A stretch of 64,000 nt of DNA from Pseudomonadota bacterium (GTDB lineage: Bacteria; Myxococcota_A; UBA796; GCA-2862545): assembly GCA_947505245.1 (NCBI GenBank), contig CANNIZ010000006.1, positions 1 through 64,000 of the forward strand, read 5' to 3'. The position numbers and the translations under genes were made by a program. The notes below the pieces were generated by a model that was not told where the DNA came from, made no database searches, and saw only the letters and a list, made by a program, of their open reading frames with translations. Below are positions 45,263-53,423 of this stretch, in pieces (positions within the stretch are counted from its first letter, which is position 1; every line of letters starts with the position of its first letter).

Positions 45263-45975
45263 CTTCCGCTCACGGTGGCCTCCAGCGCTGCCCGGCGGAG
45301 CAGGGTCTCTGCCAGCTGTACGTCGACCGCGCGGGTGCGCAAGCGACGCCACGTTCGCGGCGGCAGCGGGTCTGGCACAGCGACGAGCGCGCACCAGGCA
45401 GCGCGCAACGCGAGCGCGTGGGGATCGCGGTCCTCCTCGACGACGGCCGTCGCTGCCAGCGCCAAGGACCAGCTGAGCGTCCCCGAAGGAATCGGGGGCG
45501 CCGGAAGACCGCAGACGCGCGCCACCAGCGCGGCGACGTCGAGGCGCGGCAGCGCTGCGGCAAGCAGGCCGGGTTCGAAGCCGGGGAGCCGCCGGGCGCC
45601 GAGCAGGTCGACCGCCGCGCTCCCGACATAGGTGGCCGGGTGCTCGCGAAGGCCGTGTTTCACGGGCTGGCGAACGAGGTAGGCGACCAGCGATTCGAGG
45701 TGCGCGCGCCCTTCAACTTCGCGCACATGGGTCGGCTCGAGCTGCGGGGCGCCGACGGCCATCAGCGCGCGGGCGAGGCCGCTGCCCGCGTACCCGGCGC
45801 TCGCGCGGGAGGCTGCGTTGAGCACGACGTGCGCGTGATCGTCCACGATGCAGAACGTTAGGATTCGGCCCACGCCGAGGCGGCCCAACACCCGCACGGC
45901 TCGCGTGAGCGCGACGGGGTCGGAGAACAGGGTGCGCCGCCCGCGGGCGACGAAGGTGAGGTGCCAGGGTTGCAT
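45208..45975 (-). mobile_element. REP-associated tyrosine transposase (RAYT), IS200-like
   Basis: A 255-residue HUH-type transposase: MQPWHLTFVARGRRTLF at the start, the histidine pair in VDDHAHVVL (about 45-50), and the catalytic Tyr in LVAYLVRQPVKHGL (about 99). The extended Ala/Leu/Pro-rich C-terminal half is typical for RAYT relatives, which are single-copy domesticated genes rather than true insertion sequences. The stop lies within Ycf46. An array of palindromic repeats starts 127 bp upstream of its start codon, the expected arrangement for a RAYT and its REP targets. Confidence 0.85.
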
Positions 45976-46468
45976 GCCTCCCGCCTACGCAGGGGGAGGC
46001 CACTCGGGCAGTGAAGTTCCCGGGGGGACTCGTCCCTGAGCGGCCTGCGGTGGCCCTTGCCGACCACCCTGGTAGGCAACGAATCCGGTCACCGCGGCCG
46101 GGAAGGTCGACCTTCACCGCGGCGCCGGCCGCTCCGGGGCCCGGCGACGGCCCAAACGCGGCCAACACGGAGGGGAAGGTCGACCTTCGACCGACCGGTG
46201 GCCGCTCCGGGGCCCGGCGACGCCCCAAACGCGGCCAACACGGAGGGGAAGGTCGGACCTTCGTCGGCGAGTTGGCCGCGAACGTGGCCAACTCCCGCTG
46301 GAAGGTCGACCTTCGACCGACCGGTGGCCGCGCGAGGCGGCCGGAGGGGTGCGCGAAGCGCAGACCCGCGGGCCCTGCGGCGGCGCAGCCGGCGCAGGGA
46401 GCCGCGAGGCCGAGCCGAAGGCGAGCCCCGCAGGACGCCGACCCGAGCGCCCGCGAGGGACGCGCCCG
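45976..46468. other. Geneless region carrying a repeat array
   Basis: Between the divergent-side start of the RAYT and the end of the thiamine-enzyme gene. 46102-46314 is the palindromic repeat array. The remainder (46330-46468) is extremely GC-rich, with short inverted repeats such as GCGCGAAGCGC-like stretches and no credible gene. Confidence 0.7.
46102..46314. repeat. Array of 73-nt repeats with a perfect 14-bp palindrome
   Basis: GAAGGTCGACCTTC, identical to its own reverse complement, occurs at 46102-46115, 46175-46188 and 46301-46314, and with one extra G at 46248-46262. Spacing is 73, 73 and 53 nt. The sequence between the second and third palindromes repeats that before the second almost exactly (CGCTCCGGGGCCCGGCGACG then CCCAAACGCGGCCAACACGG). 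The array lies just upstream of the RAYT gene and resembles a BIME/REP cluster mobilised by it. Confidence 0.8.
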
Positions 46469-47929
46469 TCAGACCCGGCGTTCGGACTTGTGGTCCATGC
46501 GAACCGCGATGACCCGCGTCTTGGGCTCTTCCGCGTACAGCCCGTCGCGCACGGCCTGCGAGACCTCGTACGAGGTGGTTGCCGTGACGCCTTCGCCGCC
46601 GAACGCGCGCCCCACAGCGGGCCAGTCGACGAGCGGCTTCTCGGAGTCCACGAGCACGACCACGACGATGGGCAGGTTCGCCTCGATGCTGGTCGCGAGC
46701 TCGCCGATCTGCTGCTGCGCGGTGCGCTCGTCGAGGACGGCGACGCACCGGCGCGCGGCGGTGACGACGGCGAGCGCGGACGGGATGCCGTACCCCGGCA
46801 CGCGGGCGTCGCTTTGCAGCAGGCGATCGGGCCTGTCGCAGCGCCACACGTGGGTGGCCGCGCCGCGCGCGGGAAGGTCGATCGACCCGGCGTCGCCGCC
46901 GCCGACGCTGAACCGCACGGCCTTGACGGCCTGCAACACGCCGAACCCCTTCTCTTCGAGCAGCGATTGCCACCGTTTGCGGTGTCCGGCGGCGTCTTCG
47001 GCGCGCCACTCGGACGCGCCACCCGGCACGGGGCCGCTGTTCAGGCCGTCCAACAGCGACGCCATCAGCGCCGGCAGCGGGCCGATCACGAGGTTGTCGA
47101 TGCGCACGCCGAGGTCGGTCGGGACGACCTCGTCGAGCACGATGACCTCGCTCGTCGGGTCGAACGCGTTGCGGAAGTGCGACGCGACCTCGGACGGGTC
47201 GAAGCCGACGAAGATCAGCCCGTCCGCGCGGCCCAAGAACGCCCGATGCAGCGCGTCGACCGCGGCGTGGGTGCCGACAGCACCAGCCGACAGGCCGGTC
47301 TCTTCCGGTACGGCGCCCTTCGCGCGCGCGGTGGTGAACACCGGCGCCTGGAGCACGTCGGCGAGCTTGCCCACGCCCGAGCGGCGCCCCGCGAACCCCA
47401 CCACGATCATCGGTCGCTTGAACCGGCGAACCTTCTCGACGAGCATCTTCTCGATCGCGACGCTGCCGGCGACGATGTCGACGATGTCGCCCGAGTCGAG
47501 GATCTCGCCCTCGGAGACATCGATCGGGAGTGCAAGCGCGACCGGGGACGCGCGGCCCATCCGTTGCGCGGCGAGCGCCGTCCGAAGCACAGGGCGAACC
47601 TCGGTCGGCCACGGGCGGTACACCGGCCAGGGCGTGTCGCGAACGTCGTCCGTGCACCAGCCGAACACCGCGGCGCGGTCGACGATGCCGCTCGAAAGCC
47701 CCGCTACCAGTCTGCCTTTCGGGCCAACAGCGAGGCCGGGGCCGCCGGAGAGCTGCGCCGAGGCCTCCGCCGCGAACAGCGCGGCAGCGTCCGACCGCAT
47801 CTGGACGTAGCGGATCTCGGCGCCCTTGAGCGCCGCGGTGACCGCGTTGGACTCGGCGCCGGGCAGGCCCCAGGCAGCGACCACGCCACGCGACGAGAGG
47901 GAGCGGGCGACGAATTCGGCGACCTTCAT
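46469..47929 (-). CDS. Thiamine-diphosphate enzyme-like protein, catalytic motifs degenerate
   Basis: A 486-residue protein with the three-domain order of acetolactate synthase-type enzymes: PYR domain (WGLPGAESNAVTAAL at about 20), central domain (RPMIVVGFAGRRSGVG) and PP domain. Key residues have changed. The catalytic Glu position of the RHEQAA motif reads MRSDAAA, and the diphosphate-binding GDG...NN of the PP domain is replaced by LDE...VD. It is also shorter than active family members (about 550). It may therefore be a non-catalytic relative. It diverges from the GTPase operon over a small palindrome. Confidence 0.7.
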   Translation of the reverse strand: MKVAEFVARSLSSRGVVAAWGLPGAESNAVTAALKGAEIRYVQMRSDAAALFAAEASAQLSGGPGLAVGPKGRLVAGLSSGIVDRAAVFGWCTDDVRDTPWPVYRPWPTEVRPVLRTALAAQRMGRASPVALALPIDVSEGEILDSGDIVDIVAGSVAIEKMLVEKVRRFKRPMIVVGFAGRRSGVGKLADVLQAPVFTTARAKGAVPEETGLSAGAVGTHAAVDALHRAFLGRADGLIFVGFDPSEVASHFRNAFDPTSEVIVLDEVVPTDLGVRIDNLVIGPLPALMASLLDGLNSGPVPGGASEWRAEDAAGHRKRWQSLLEEKGFGVLQAVKAVRFSVGGGDAGSIDLPARGAATHVWRCDRPDRLLQSDARVPGYGIPSALAVVTAARRCVAVLDERTAQQQIGELATSIEANLPIVVVVLVDSEKPLVDWPAVGRAFGGEGVTATTSYEVSQAVRDGLYAEEPKTRVIAVRMDHKSERRV

Positions 47930-47954
47930 GGGGGCTCCGCAACAGGGGCCAGCA

Positions 47955-47967
47955 GTGTAGCGTACAC
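47955..47967. promoter_or_regulatory. Inverted repeat in divergent promoter
   Basis: GTGTA-GCG-TACAC, a perfect 5-bp dyad with a 3-bp centre, lies in the 57 bp between the divergent starts at 47929 and 47987. Its position would allow it to control both. No nearby regulator gene is evident. Confidence 0.4.
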
Positions 47968-47986
47968 TCGGTACCCCGGAGTCCAC

Positions 47987-49147
47987 GTGCCCGATCCCGA
48001 ACCCGAAGTTCCCGTCGAAGAGCCTGTTTCCGCCGAACTTATCGTTCGTGCAAAGCAGGACCTGATGCCCGCGCTCGAGAAGCACGGCATCACTGCGTGG
48101 TCGGCGACCGAGGCGCAGCTGCAGAGCGCGCTCGCGAAGCACCTCACCGTCGCGTTCCTCGGTTCCGCGTCGGCCGGAAAAGACTCGGCGATCCGCGCGT
48201 TGTTCGACATCGACTTCGGCGACGTGTCACCCATCCCGGGCAGCACGGACCGCATCAAGGTGGCCCCGCTCGACGAACTCGGTCAGGTGCTGATCGTCAA
48301 CGCGCCCGGCTTCGGAGACATCCGCAAGGACGTCGACAAGAAGGCGCGCGACGCGATGGACTCCCTCGACATCATCGTGTACGTCGTGAACTGCGAAGGC
48401 GGCGCGACGATCGACGAGAAGAACGACCTCGACCTGATCCGCGCCCACGGGAAGCCCGTGCTGGTGTGCCTGAACAAGATCGACCTCATCCGCGCGCACC
48501 AGCGCGAAGACTTCATCCGCGCCACGCTCGCGCAGCTCGGAATCGACCACAAGCAGTCGGTGGTGTGCGCGTTCGACCCGCTCCCGCAGCTGTCCAAGGA
48601 GCCGATCGGCGTGCCGTACGTGATCGACTGGATCAGCAAACAGCTCGAAGCGAGCGGCAAGGAGCTGCTGTTCGCGAAGCACCTGCGCAACAAGGTGCAG
48701 GCGTGTGAGCCGTTGATTCAGGCCGCGAGCCGCCACGCGTCCATCGCGGGCGCCATCCCCATCCCGGGCGCCGATCTCGCCGCTGTCACGGCGGTCCAGG
48801 TGAAGATGATCCGCGACATCGCCGTCGTGTTCGGCGTCCCCGTCGACAAAGACGTCGCGATGTTCATCATCGGCGAGGTCATGGCGGGCTCGATGCGCGG
48901 CTTCGTGCGCTGGGGCATGCAGGCGCTGAAGGCGGCGGGCTGGATCCCCGGCACGCAGCTCGCCGAAGGCGCCATCCTCGCGATCAGCGCGGTGGTCGCA
49001 GGCGCCACGACGTACGGCGTCGGCAAGGCCGCGGTGGCGTACTTCCAGTCCGGGAAGAAGCTCGACGGCAACGATCTGCGGCTGCTGTTCAACGCCGCCG
49101 CGTTCGACTGGAAACGTCGGAACGCTGCAGGCGCCGCCACGCCGTGA
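47987..49147 (+). CDS. GTPase with GxxxxGKD P-loop and membrane-associated C-terminus
   Basis: From GTG 47987 (after CCGGAG) this 386-residue protein has an Era-like GTPase domain. Its P-loop is GSASAGKDS (residues 59-67), with Asp where Ser or Thr normally contacts Mg2+. Then come a GST switch I, NAPGFGD in place of DTPG, and NKID as guanine-specificity motif. The C-terminal part contains helical, Gly/Ala-rich hydrophobic stretches (SIAGAIPIPGADLAAVTAVQ; AILAISAVVAGATTYGVG) of the DUF697/YcjF type that associate with membranes. Partner gene follows with a 4-bp overlap. Confidence 0.8.
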   Translation: MPDPEPEVPVEEPVSAELIVRAKQDLMPALEKHGITAWSATEAQLQSALAKHLTVAFLGSASAGKDSAIRALFDIDFGDVSPIPGSTDRIKVAPLDELGQVLIVNAPGFGDIRKDVDKKARDAMDSLDIIVYVVNCEGGATIDEKNDLDLIRAHGKPVLVCLNKIDLIRAHQREDFIRATLAQLGIDHKQSVVCAFDPLPQLSKEPIGVPYVIDWISKQLEASGKELLFAKHLRNKVQACEPLIQAASRHASIAGAIPIPGADLAAVTAVQVKMIRDIAVVFGVPVDKDVAMFIIGEVMAGSMRGFVRWGMQALKAAGWIPGTQLAEGAILAISAVVAGATTYGVGKAAVAYFQSGKKLDGNDLRLLFNAAAFDWKRRNAAGAATP

Positions 49148-50370
49148 CCAAAGAGCTGCCGGGACCTGCGAACGACCCGCTCGCCGCGCTGTTGAACAAG
49201 TGCCACCGCGACGAGCTCATCCCCCTCGCGGAGCTCGTCGGCGTAAAGGTCGACCTCGGGCTCAGCACGCTCGCGAAGCAATGCGCGATCGCGTACCGGC
49301 GCAAGGCGACGCACGGCTTCGACACGGTGACGCGTGACGGCCAGCCAAAGACCTATGACGAGATCCTGCGCGACCTCGCAAAGGCGCGGAAGCTCGCGAC
49401 GGGCACCGAGGAGGAGATGGAGCTCGCGGTCGTGCGCGATTGCGTGCGAAAGGGCTGGGAAGGCCTCACACCGGAGGCGCGCCAGATCGCGTGGAAGGAC
49501 GTCGGGCTCGAGGGCGTGCCGCCGGCGACCGCGCCCGAGGCGATGGCGCAGATTGACGCGTCCCCAAAACGAGGCGTCGGCTACGTCCTCACGCGGCTCT
49601 CCAAAGCCGGCGTCAACCTCGGCTCGGCCGCGTTGATCGCCGCGCTGTCGCCGTTCGGGTGCCTGCTCCGACCGTTCGTGGCGCCGCTGCTGCTGTACTG
49701 GTTCCTCAAGCCCGACCAACGCGTCACGATCGAGGGCGCGCTCCAGATCGCACGGCTGCGGCAATCCGTGCTCCACCGCGTGACGATCGGCGTCGTCGGG
49801 AGCCCGAGCACGGGCAAAGACGCCGCGATCAAAGCGCTGTTCGGGCTCGACACCGGCAACGTCTCGCCCATCGCGGGCAGCACGAAGGAGGTCGCGATCC
49901 AGCGCGCGCCGGGGTCGACCGCGCTGTACCTCGTCAACACGCCGGGGATGGGAGACGTCGTCGAGCGGGTCACCGAAGAGGCGCGCCAGGTGCTCGATCA
50001 CATCGACGTCTACGTGTACCTCATCAACGCGGAGGGCGGCGTGCAGGCGCGCGAGAAGGCCGACTACGCGCGGTGCGTCGCTTCGGGCAAGCCCGTGCTC
50101 GCGGTCGTGAACAAGATCGACGTGCTGCGCCCGCGCGACAAGGACAAGTTCCTGGCTGACGCGCGGCAGAAGCTCGGCGCCGCCGAGGACGACTTCGTGG
50201 CCGCTGCGTTCGACCCCCTGCCCCAGCTTTCGCCCACGCCGATCAACCGCGAGCAGGTGCGCGACTGGCTCGTGAAGCAGCTCGTGTTGCTCGGCAAGGA
50301 CCCGGCCGAGCTGCCTCCGCTCGCGGACGTGGCGCCGCGCGCCGAAACGGCAGTGGCGCCTACTTCTTGA
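49144..50370 (+). CDS. YaaW/DUF3944-like protein fused to a GxxxxGKD GTPase
   Basis: A 408-residue protein from GTG 49144. The first 175 residues resemble the YaaW/DUF3944 type (LLNKCHRDELIPLAELVGVK, YDEILRDLAKARKLATG) and end in a hydrophobic stretch (LIAALSPFGCLLRPFVAPLLLYWFL). The GTPase domain has P-loop GSPSTGKDA (219-227), GSTKEV, NTPGMGD and NKID. It shares the GKD variant with its neighbour, so the two are related. The pair may form a membrane-remodelling or regulatory GTPase heteromer. It ends in a convergent overlap with the next minus-strand gene. Confidence 0.78.
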   Translation: MTKELPGPANDPLAALLNKCHRDELIPLAELVGVKVDLGLSTLAKQCAIAYRRKATHGFDTVTRDGQPKTYDEILRDLAKARKLATGTEEEMELAVVRDCVRKGWEGLTPEARQIAWKDVGLEGVPPATAPEAMAQIDASPKRGVGYVLTRLSKAGVNLGSAALIAALSPFGCLLRPFVAPLLLYWFLKPDQRVTIEGALQIARLRQSVLHRVTIGVVGSPSTGKDAAIKALFGLDTGNVSPIAGSTKEVAIQRAPGSTALYLVNTPGMGDVVERVTEEARQVLDHIDVYVYLINAEGGVQAREKADYARCVASGKPVLAVVNKIDVLRPRDKDKFLADARQKLGAAEDDFVAAAFDPLPQLSPTPINREQVRDWLVKQLVLLGKDPAELPPLADVAPRAETAVAPTS

Positions 50371-51583
50371 CCAGCAGGCACGCCGAAGAGGCTGCGTCGC
50401 CGGGCGTCATGCACCGCCCCACCAGCTGCCAGCCCTCGACCGCCATCTCGAGCTGCAGGCCCGACCCGACGAAAGTGACCGAGTTGCCCTGAATCACGCC
50501 GACGATCGGCATGTCGTGGCGTCCGCTGTCGTCCGACGTCCAGAACACCCCGTTCAGGCCGTGCCCTTCGCCGACCTGAACGACGACGGCCGACGTCTTG
50601 CCCGACACGGTCCCGCGCCACTCCCCGAGAAATTGCGACACGGGCAGATCGGGGACGGTCGGCTTCGGGGGCGGCTTGACGTTGGGCCGCGTCACGGGCG
50701 GCGCGACCGCGACAGGCGGCACGACCGCAATGGGCGGCGCGACCGCGATTGGCGGGACGACGACCGCAGGAACGACGGGAGGATCCATCGCGATGGGTGG
50801 ATCCACCGCGATGGGTGGATCTACCGCTACAGGCGGCTCCGGGACGATCGTTGTCGGAACCACGACCTCGATCGGTTCGACGATGGGCTGCGCGGCCGGC
50901 TTGTCTGTGAGGTGCGGACGCGGCCCATACAGCGCATTGAGCAGCAACGAACCTGCGAACACGACCATGAGGCCCAACGGCAACACGAGCAGCGCGAGGG
51001 TGGTCGGAGACAACAGCAACCCCCGCGCAAACGACGGCGCTGGCGGGATCGGGGCGGGTGCGGGTGCTGCCACCACGGCCGGCTGCACACGCGGGATGGC
51101 GCCTCGCAGCGAGCGCGGCACGGGGGGCGGTGTCATCGACTGCTTGGACGCGTCGCGCGGACGCGGCGGGGGCTCGCCGACGATGTCCGTCGTGTCGACG
51201 CCTTGTTGGAGATTGGCGGGCATTCCCGTGCGATCACGCTCGACGTCCAGCGGCCCCTGCGCGGCGACGAACGACTTCAGGTTGTGCTTGAACCGCTCGA
51301 CCAGCGCCGCCTCGAGGGGGGGCGCGTCGATCGCGTCGTTCAGCACGAGCAGCCAATCGGCTCCGCCCGCGATGCGCGCCTCGGCTGCGTCGAGCACGTA
51401 CTTCTGCACCAGCGGCTCGGTCCGAAGCGCAGCGATCACGGCCTGGGCGTCCGCATCCGTGTCCGCGGCGATGATGTTGCCGTCGTACAGGTGCACAATG
51501 ACACCTGAGCCGCGGTGCACGAGCCGCCCCGTCCGGCGGTCCGCCATCGCTTCCAACAGCCGATCGAGGGGCCTCAAACTCAT
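50360..51583 (-). CDS. DUF4388-like protein with proline-rich linker
   Basis: A 407-residue protein. Residues 1-100 resemble a DUF4388/PATAN-type domain (LDRLLEAMADRRTGRLVHR, IVHLYDGNIIAADTD). One membrane helix (about 190-213) precedes a repetitive Pro/Val/Ala linker of PPIAVDPP and PPIAVAPP units (about 230-305) and a C-terminal beta-rich domain (FLGEWRGTVSG...SCLLVKK) outside. It thus couples a cytoplasmic domain to a periplasmic one. The linker is encoded by an 18-nt minisatellite. No specific function is known. Confidence 0.68.
   Translation of the reverse strand: MSLRPLDRLLEAMADRRTGRLVHRGSGVIVHLYDGNIIAADTDADAQAVIAALRTEPLVQKYVLDAAEARIAGGADWLLVLNDAIDAPPLEAALVERFKHNLKSFVAAQGPLDVERDRTGMPANLQQGVDTTDIVGEPPPRPRDASKQSMTPPPVPRSLRGAIPRVQPAVVAAPAPAPIPPAPSFARGLLLSPTTLALLVLPLGLMVVFAGSLLLNALYGPRPHLTDKPAAQPIVEPIEVVVPTTIVPEPPVAVDPPIAVDPPIAMDPPVVPAVVVPPIAVAPPIAVVPPVAVAPPVTRPNVKPPPKPTVPDLPVSQFLGEWRGTVSGKTSAVVVQVGEGHGLNGVFWTSDDSGRHDMPIVGVIQGNSVTFVGSGLQLEMAVEGWQLVGRCMTPGDAASSACLLVKK
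50697..50834. repeat. 18-nt coding minisatellite
   Basis: Units such as GGCGGCGCGACCGCGACA recur every 18 nt (50697, 50715, 50733) and GGATCCACCGCGATGGGT-type units at 50781, 50799 and 50817. They encode the PPIAVxP repeats in the linker of the gene at 50360-51583. Their number could vary between strains and change linker length. Confidence 0.75.
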
Positions 51584-51666
51584 GACGCAACTCGATAACC
51601 CACCCGGGCATCCGGCACGTCATTTCGAGGCGTATGATGCCCCCCGAACCGTCTTGGAGGGGGGGA

Positions 51667-52599
51667 ATGTCCAAGGTCGAGATCGTCAGTCCGCGCGACG
51701 GCGCCGTCGTGTCCTCCCCGCTCGCGGTGGTCAAACTTCGCTACGCGGGAGTCCGGGCAAAGTCGCTCGTGCTCACGGTCGGGCATACGTTGTTTGTCGT
51801 AGAGCTCGAAGAGAGCTCCGGCGAGGTGAAGGTGAACGTCACGCTCGTCGAGGGCGCGAACGAGATCCACGCCAAGGTCGGCCAGGCGGAGGCGCGCTGC
51901 ACCGTCACGCTACCGCCCTCGCGGGGCGTGGCGATCACGTCGCCCGGCCAACCCGCGATCACCACCCGCGCCACCGCGTTCGAGGGCGCGTACGACGGCG
52001 CTTCGTGCCCCGCCGGCGTGATCTCGGTCAACGGCTTCCTGCAGCAATTCGCCGTACCGTCGCCGGCGGGTCGATTCGCGGAAGCCGTCGTGCTGCGTCC
52101 CGGCGCGAACCACCTCGCCGTGCAGATCGGCGAGTTCTATACGACGCGGATCGTTCAGGGCGCGTTCGAACCCGCGAAGATCCTTGCGACGCTGGTGTGG
52201 GACACGAACACCACCGACCTCGATCTGTACGTGAAAGAGCCATCGGAGGCGAGCGTCTGGTACGGAAGCAAGGCCGCAAAGGGCACGCTCGATGTCGACC
52301 GCACCGGCGGCTACGGCCCGGAGAACTACAGTATCAGCTCCACCAACACAAACGCCGGCGACTACGGCGTGCGCGTGCACTACTACGGCGACCGCGGCAT
52401 CGGCCGCAGCGAGTGGACGGTGCGCGTGATCACCGACGAAGGTGAGCCAAAACAGCGCACGCGAACGTTCTACGGCATCCTCGACCGCTCGCTCGGTCAC
52501 CAGGGGCCCGGGGGCCAGGGCGCCGATTGGAACGACGTGTGCACCGTACGCGCCGGAGCGAGAGGAGCCATCCGCATCCTCGCTCCTGGGGAGGAATAG
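51667..52599 (+). CDS. Bacterial Ig-like and DUF2135 protein
   Basis: A 310-residue protein starting at ATG 51667 after a GGAGGGGGGG ribosome site. Two beta-sandwich segments (IVSPRDGAVVSSPLAVVKLR; ITSPGQPAITTRATAFEG) are followed by a C-terminal DUF2135-type domain with VWDTNTTDLDLYVKEPS and GYGPENYSI, as in E. coli YfaP. DUF2135 proteins in E. coli neighbour the alpha-2-macroglobulin YfaS. No signal peptide is evident, so cytoplasmic location is possible. Followed immediately by a VWA gene. Confidence 0.75.
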   Translation: MSKVEIVSPRDGAVVSSPLAVVKLRYAGVRAKSLVLTVGHTLFVVELEESSGEVKVNVTLVEGANEIHAKVGQAEARCTVTLPPSRGVAITSPGQPAITTRATAFEGAYDGASCPAGVISVNGFLQQFAVPSPAGRFAEAVVLRPGANHLAVQIGEFYTTRIVQGAFEPAKILATLVWDTNTTDLDLYVKEPSEASVWYGSKAAKGTLDVDRTGGYGPENYSISSTNTNAGDYGVRVHYYGDRGIGRSEWTVRVITDEGEPKQRTRTFYGILDRSLGHQGPGGQGADWNDVCTVRAGARGAIRILAPGEE

Positions 52600-53406
52600 A
52601 TGGGCAGCTATGCTGGAAGCTCCGATTGGGACGACGCGCCGAGCGGCTCGGACACGTCGTCGTTCACGGTCGCCCCGGCGACGCCCGGCGCGCCACCGAA
52701 GGAAGACGAGGGCCTCGGTGACGTCGCGCGGAGCAACAAGCCGCTCGACCTGATCCTCGCGTTCGACACGACGGGCTCGATGCGACCGTACGTCCAGAAC
52801 GTGCGCGAGAAGATCGACTACCTCTGCCAGGGCCTGTACAAGCTGATGGACATCCGCATCGCGCTGGTCGGCGTCGGCGACCACTGCGACGGCCCGTTCC
52901 TGCTGCAGCGGTTCCCGCTCACGAGCGATCTCGCTGTGATGCAGCAGGCGATCCACGACGTGCGCAGCACGTCCGGCGGCGACTATCCCGAGGCCTTCGA
53001 GTGCCTTTTCAAGGACCTCGTAGAGAACCCGATGTGGCCCTGGGACAGGCCCACCATCGTCGTGTTGATCACCGACTCCGTCCCGCACGGAATGTCCGGC
53101 GAAGGGGACGCGGGCTGCCCCGACGAGGTCGACGCGCGCGAGCAGCTCACGCGTCTGCAGGCCAAGGCGAAGACGTTCTACGTGGTGAACTGCGGCAACC
53201 ATGCGTCGGCGATCGCCATCCAGAAGTCGCTCGTGAAGTCCGAGAACCAGTTCCTGCAGCTGCCCGACTTCCGCAGGCTCACCAACCTCGTCATGGCGGT
53301 GTGCATGGACGAGGTTGGCGAGCTCGACTTCTTCATGGACCTGCTCGAGAAGCAGCGCGGAAAGGACCGACGCGACGAGGTCCTGCAGATCCTCGGGCGC
53401 GCGTGA
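52600..53406 (+). CDS. Von Willebrand factor A domain protein
   Basis: A 268-residue protein whose VWA domain (residues about 48-240) begins LDLILAFDTTGSM, a metal-ion-dependent adhesion site of the DxTGS form, and continues IRIALVGVGDHCDG and IVVLITDSVPHGMSGE. The N-terminal 40 residues are low-complexity, and the C-terminus is a helix. It has no signal peptide. The ATG directly follows the DUF2135 stop, so the two form an operon and probably a complex. The alpha-kinase-associated VWA proteins are the nearest in style. Confidence 0.8.
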   Translation: MGSYAGSSDWDDAPSGSDTSSFTVAPATPGAPPKEDEGLGDVARSNKPLDLILAFDTTGSMRPYVQNVREKIDYLCQGLYKLMDIRIALVGVGDHCDGPFLLQRFPLTSDLAVMQQAIHDVRSTSGGDYPEAFECLFKDLVENPMWPWDRPTIVVLITDSVPHGMSGEGDAGCPDEVDAREQLTRLQAKAKTFYVVNCGNHASAIAIQKSLVKSENQFLQLPDFRRLTNLVMAVCMDEVGELDFFMDLLEKQRGKDRRDEVLQILGRA

Positions 53407-53420
53407 GGTCAGCTGACCTC
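53405..53420. promoter_or_regulatory. 16-bp perfect palindrome before fdhD
   Basis: GAGGTCAGCTGACCTC is identical to its reverse complement. It starts within the stop codon of the VWA gene and ends four bases before the fdhD ATG, covering where the ribosome site should be. It could be an operator or an RNA hairpin that limits fdhD translation. Confidence 0.45.
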
Positions 53421-53423
53421 GGG

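Noticed and set aside
46102-46314. CRISPR array
   Set aside because: Units are 73 nt and similar over their whole length, with no unique spacers; no cas genes are present. A RAYT-linked REP array fits better. The CARF domain of RtcR is not evidence of CRISPR.
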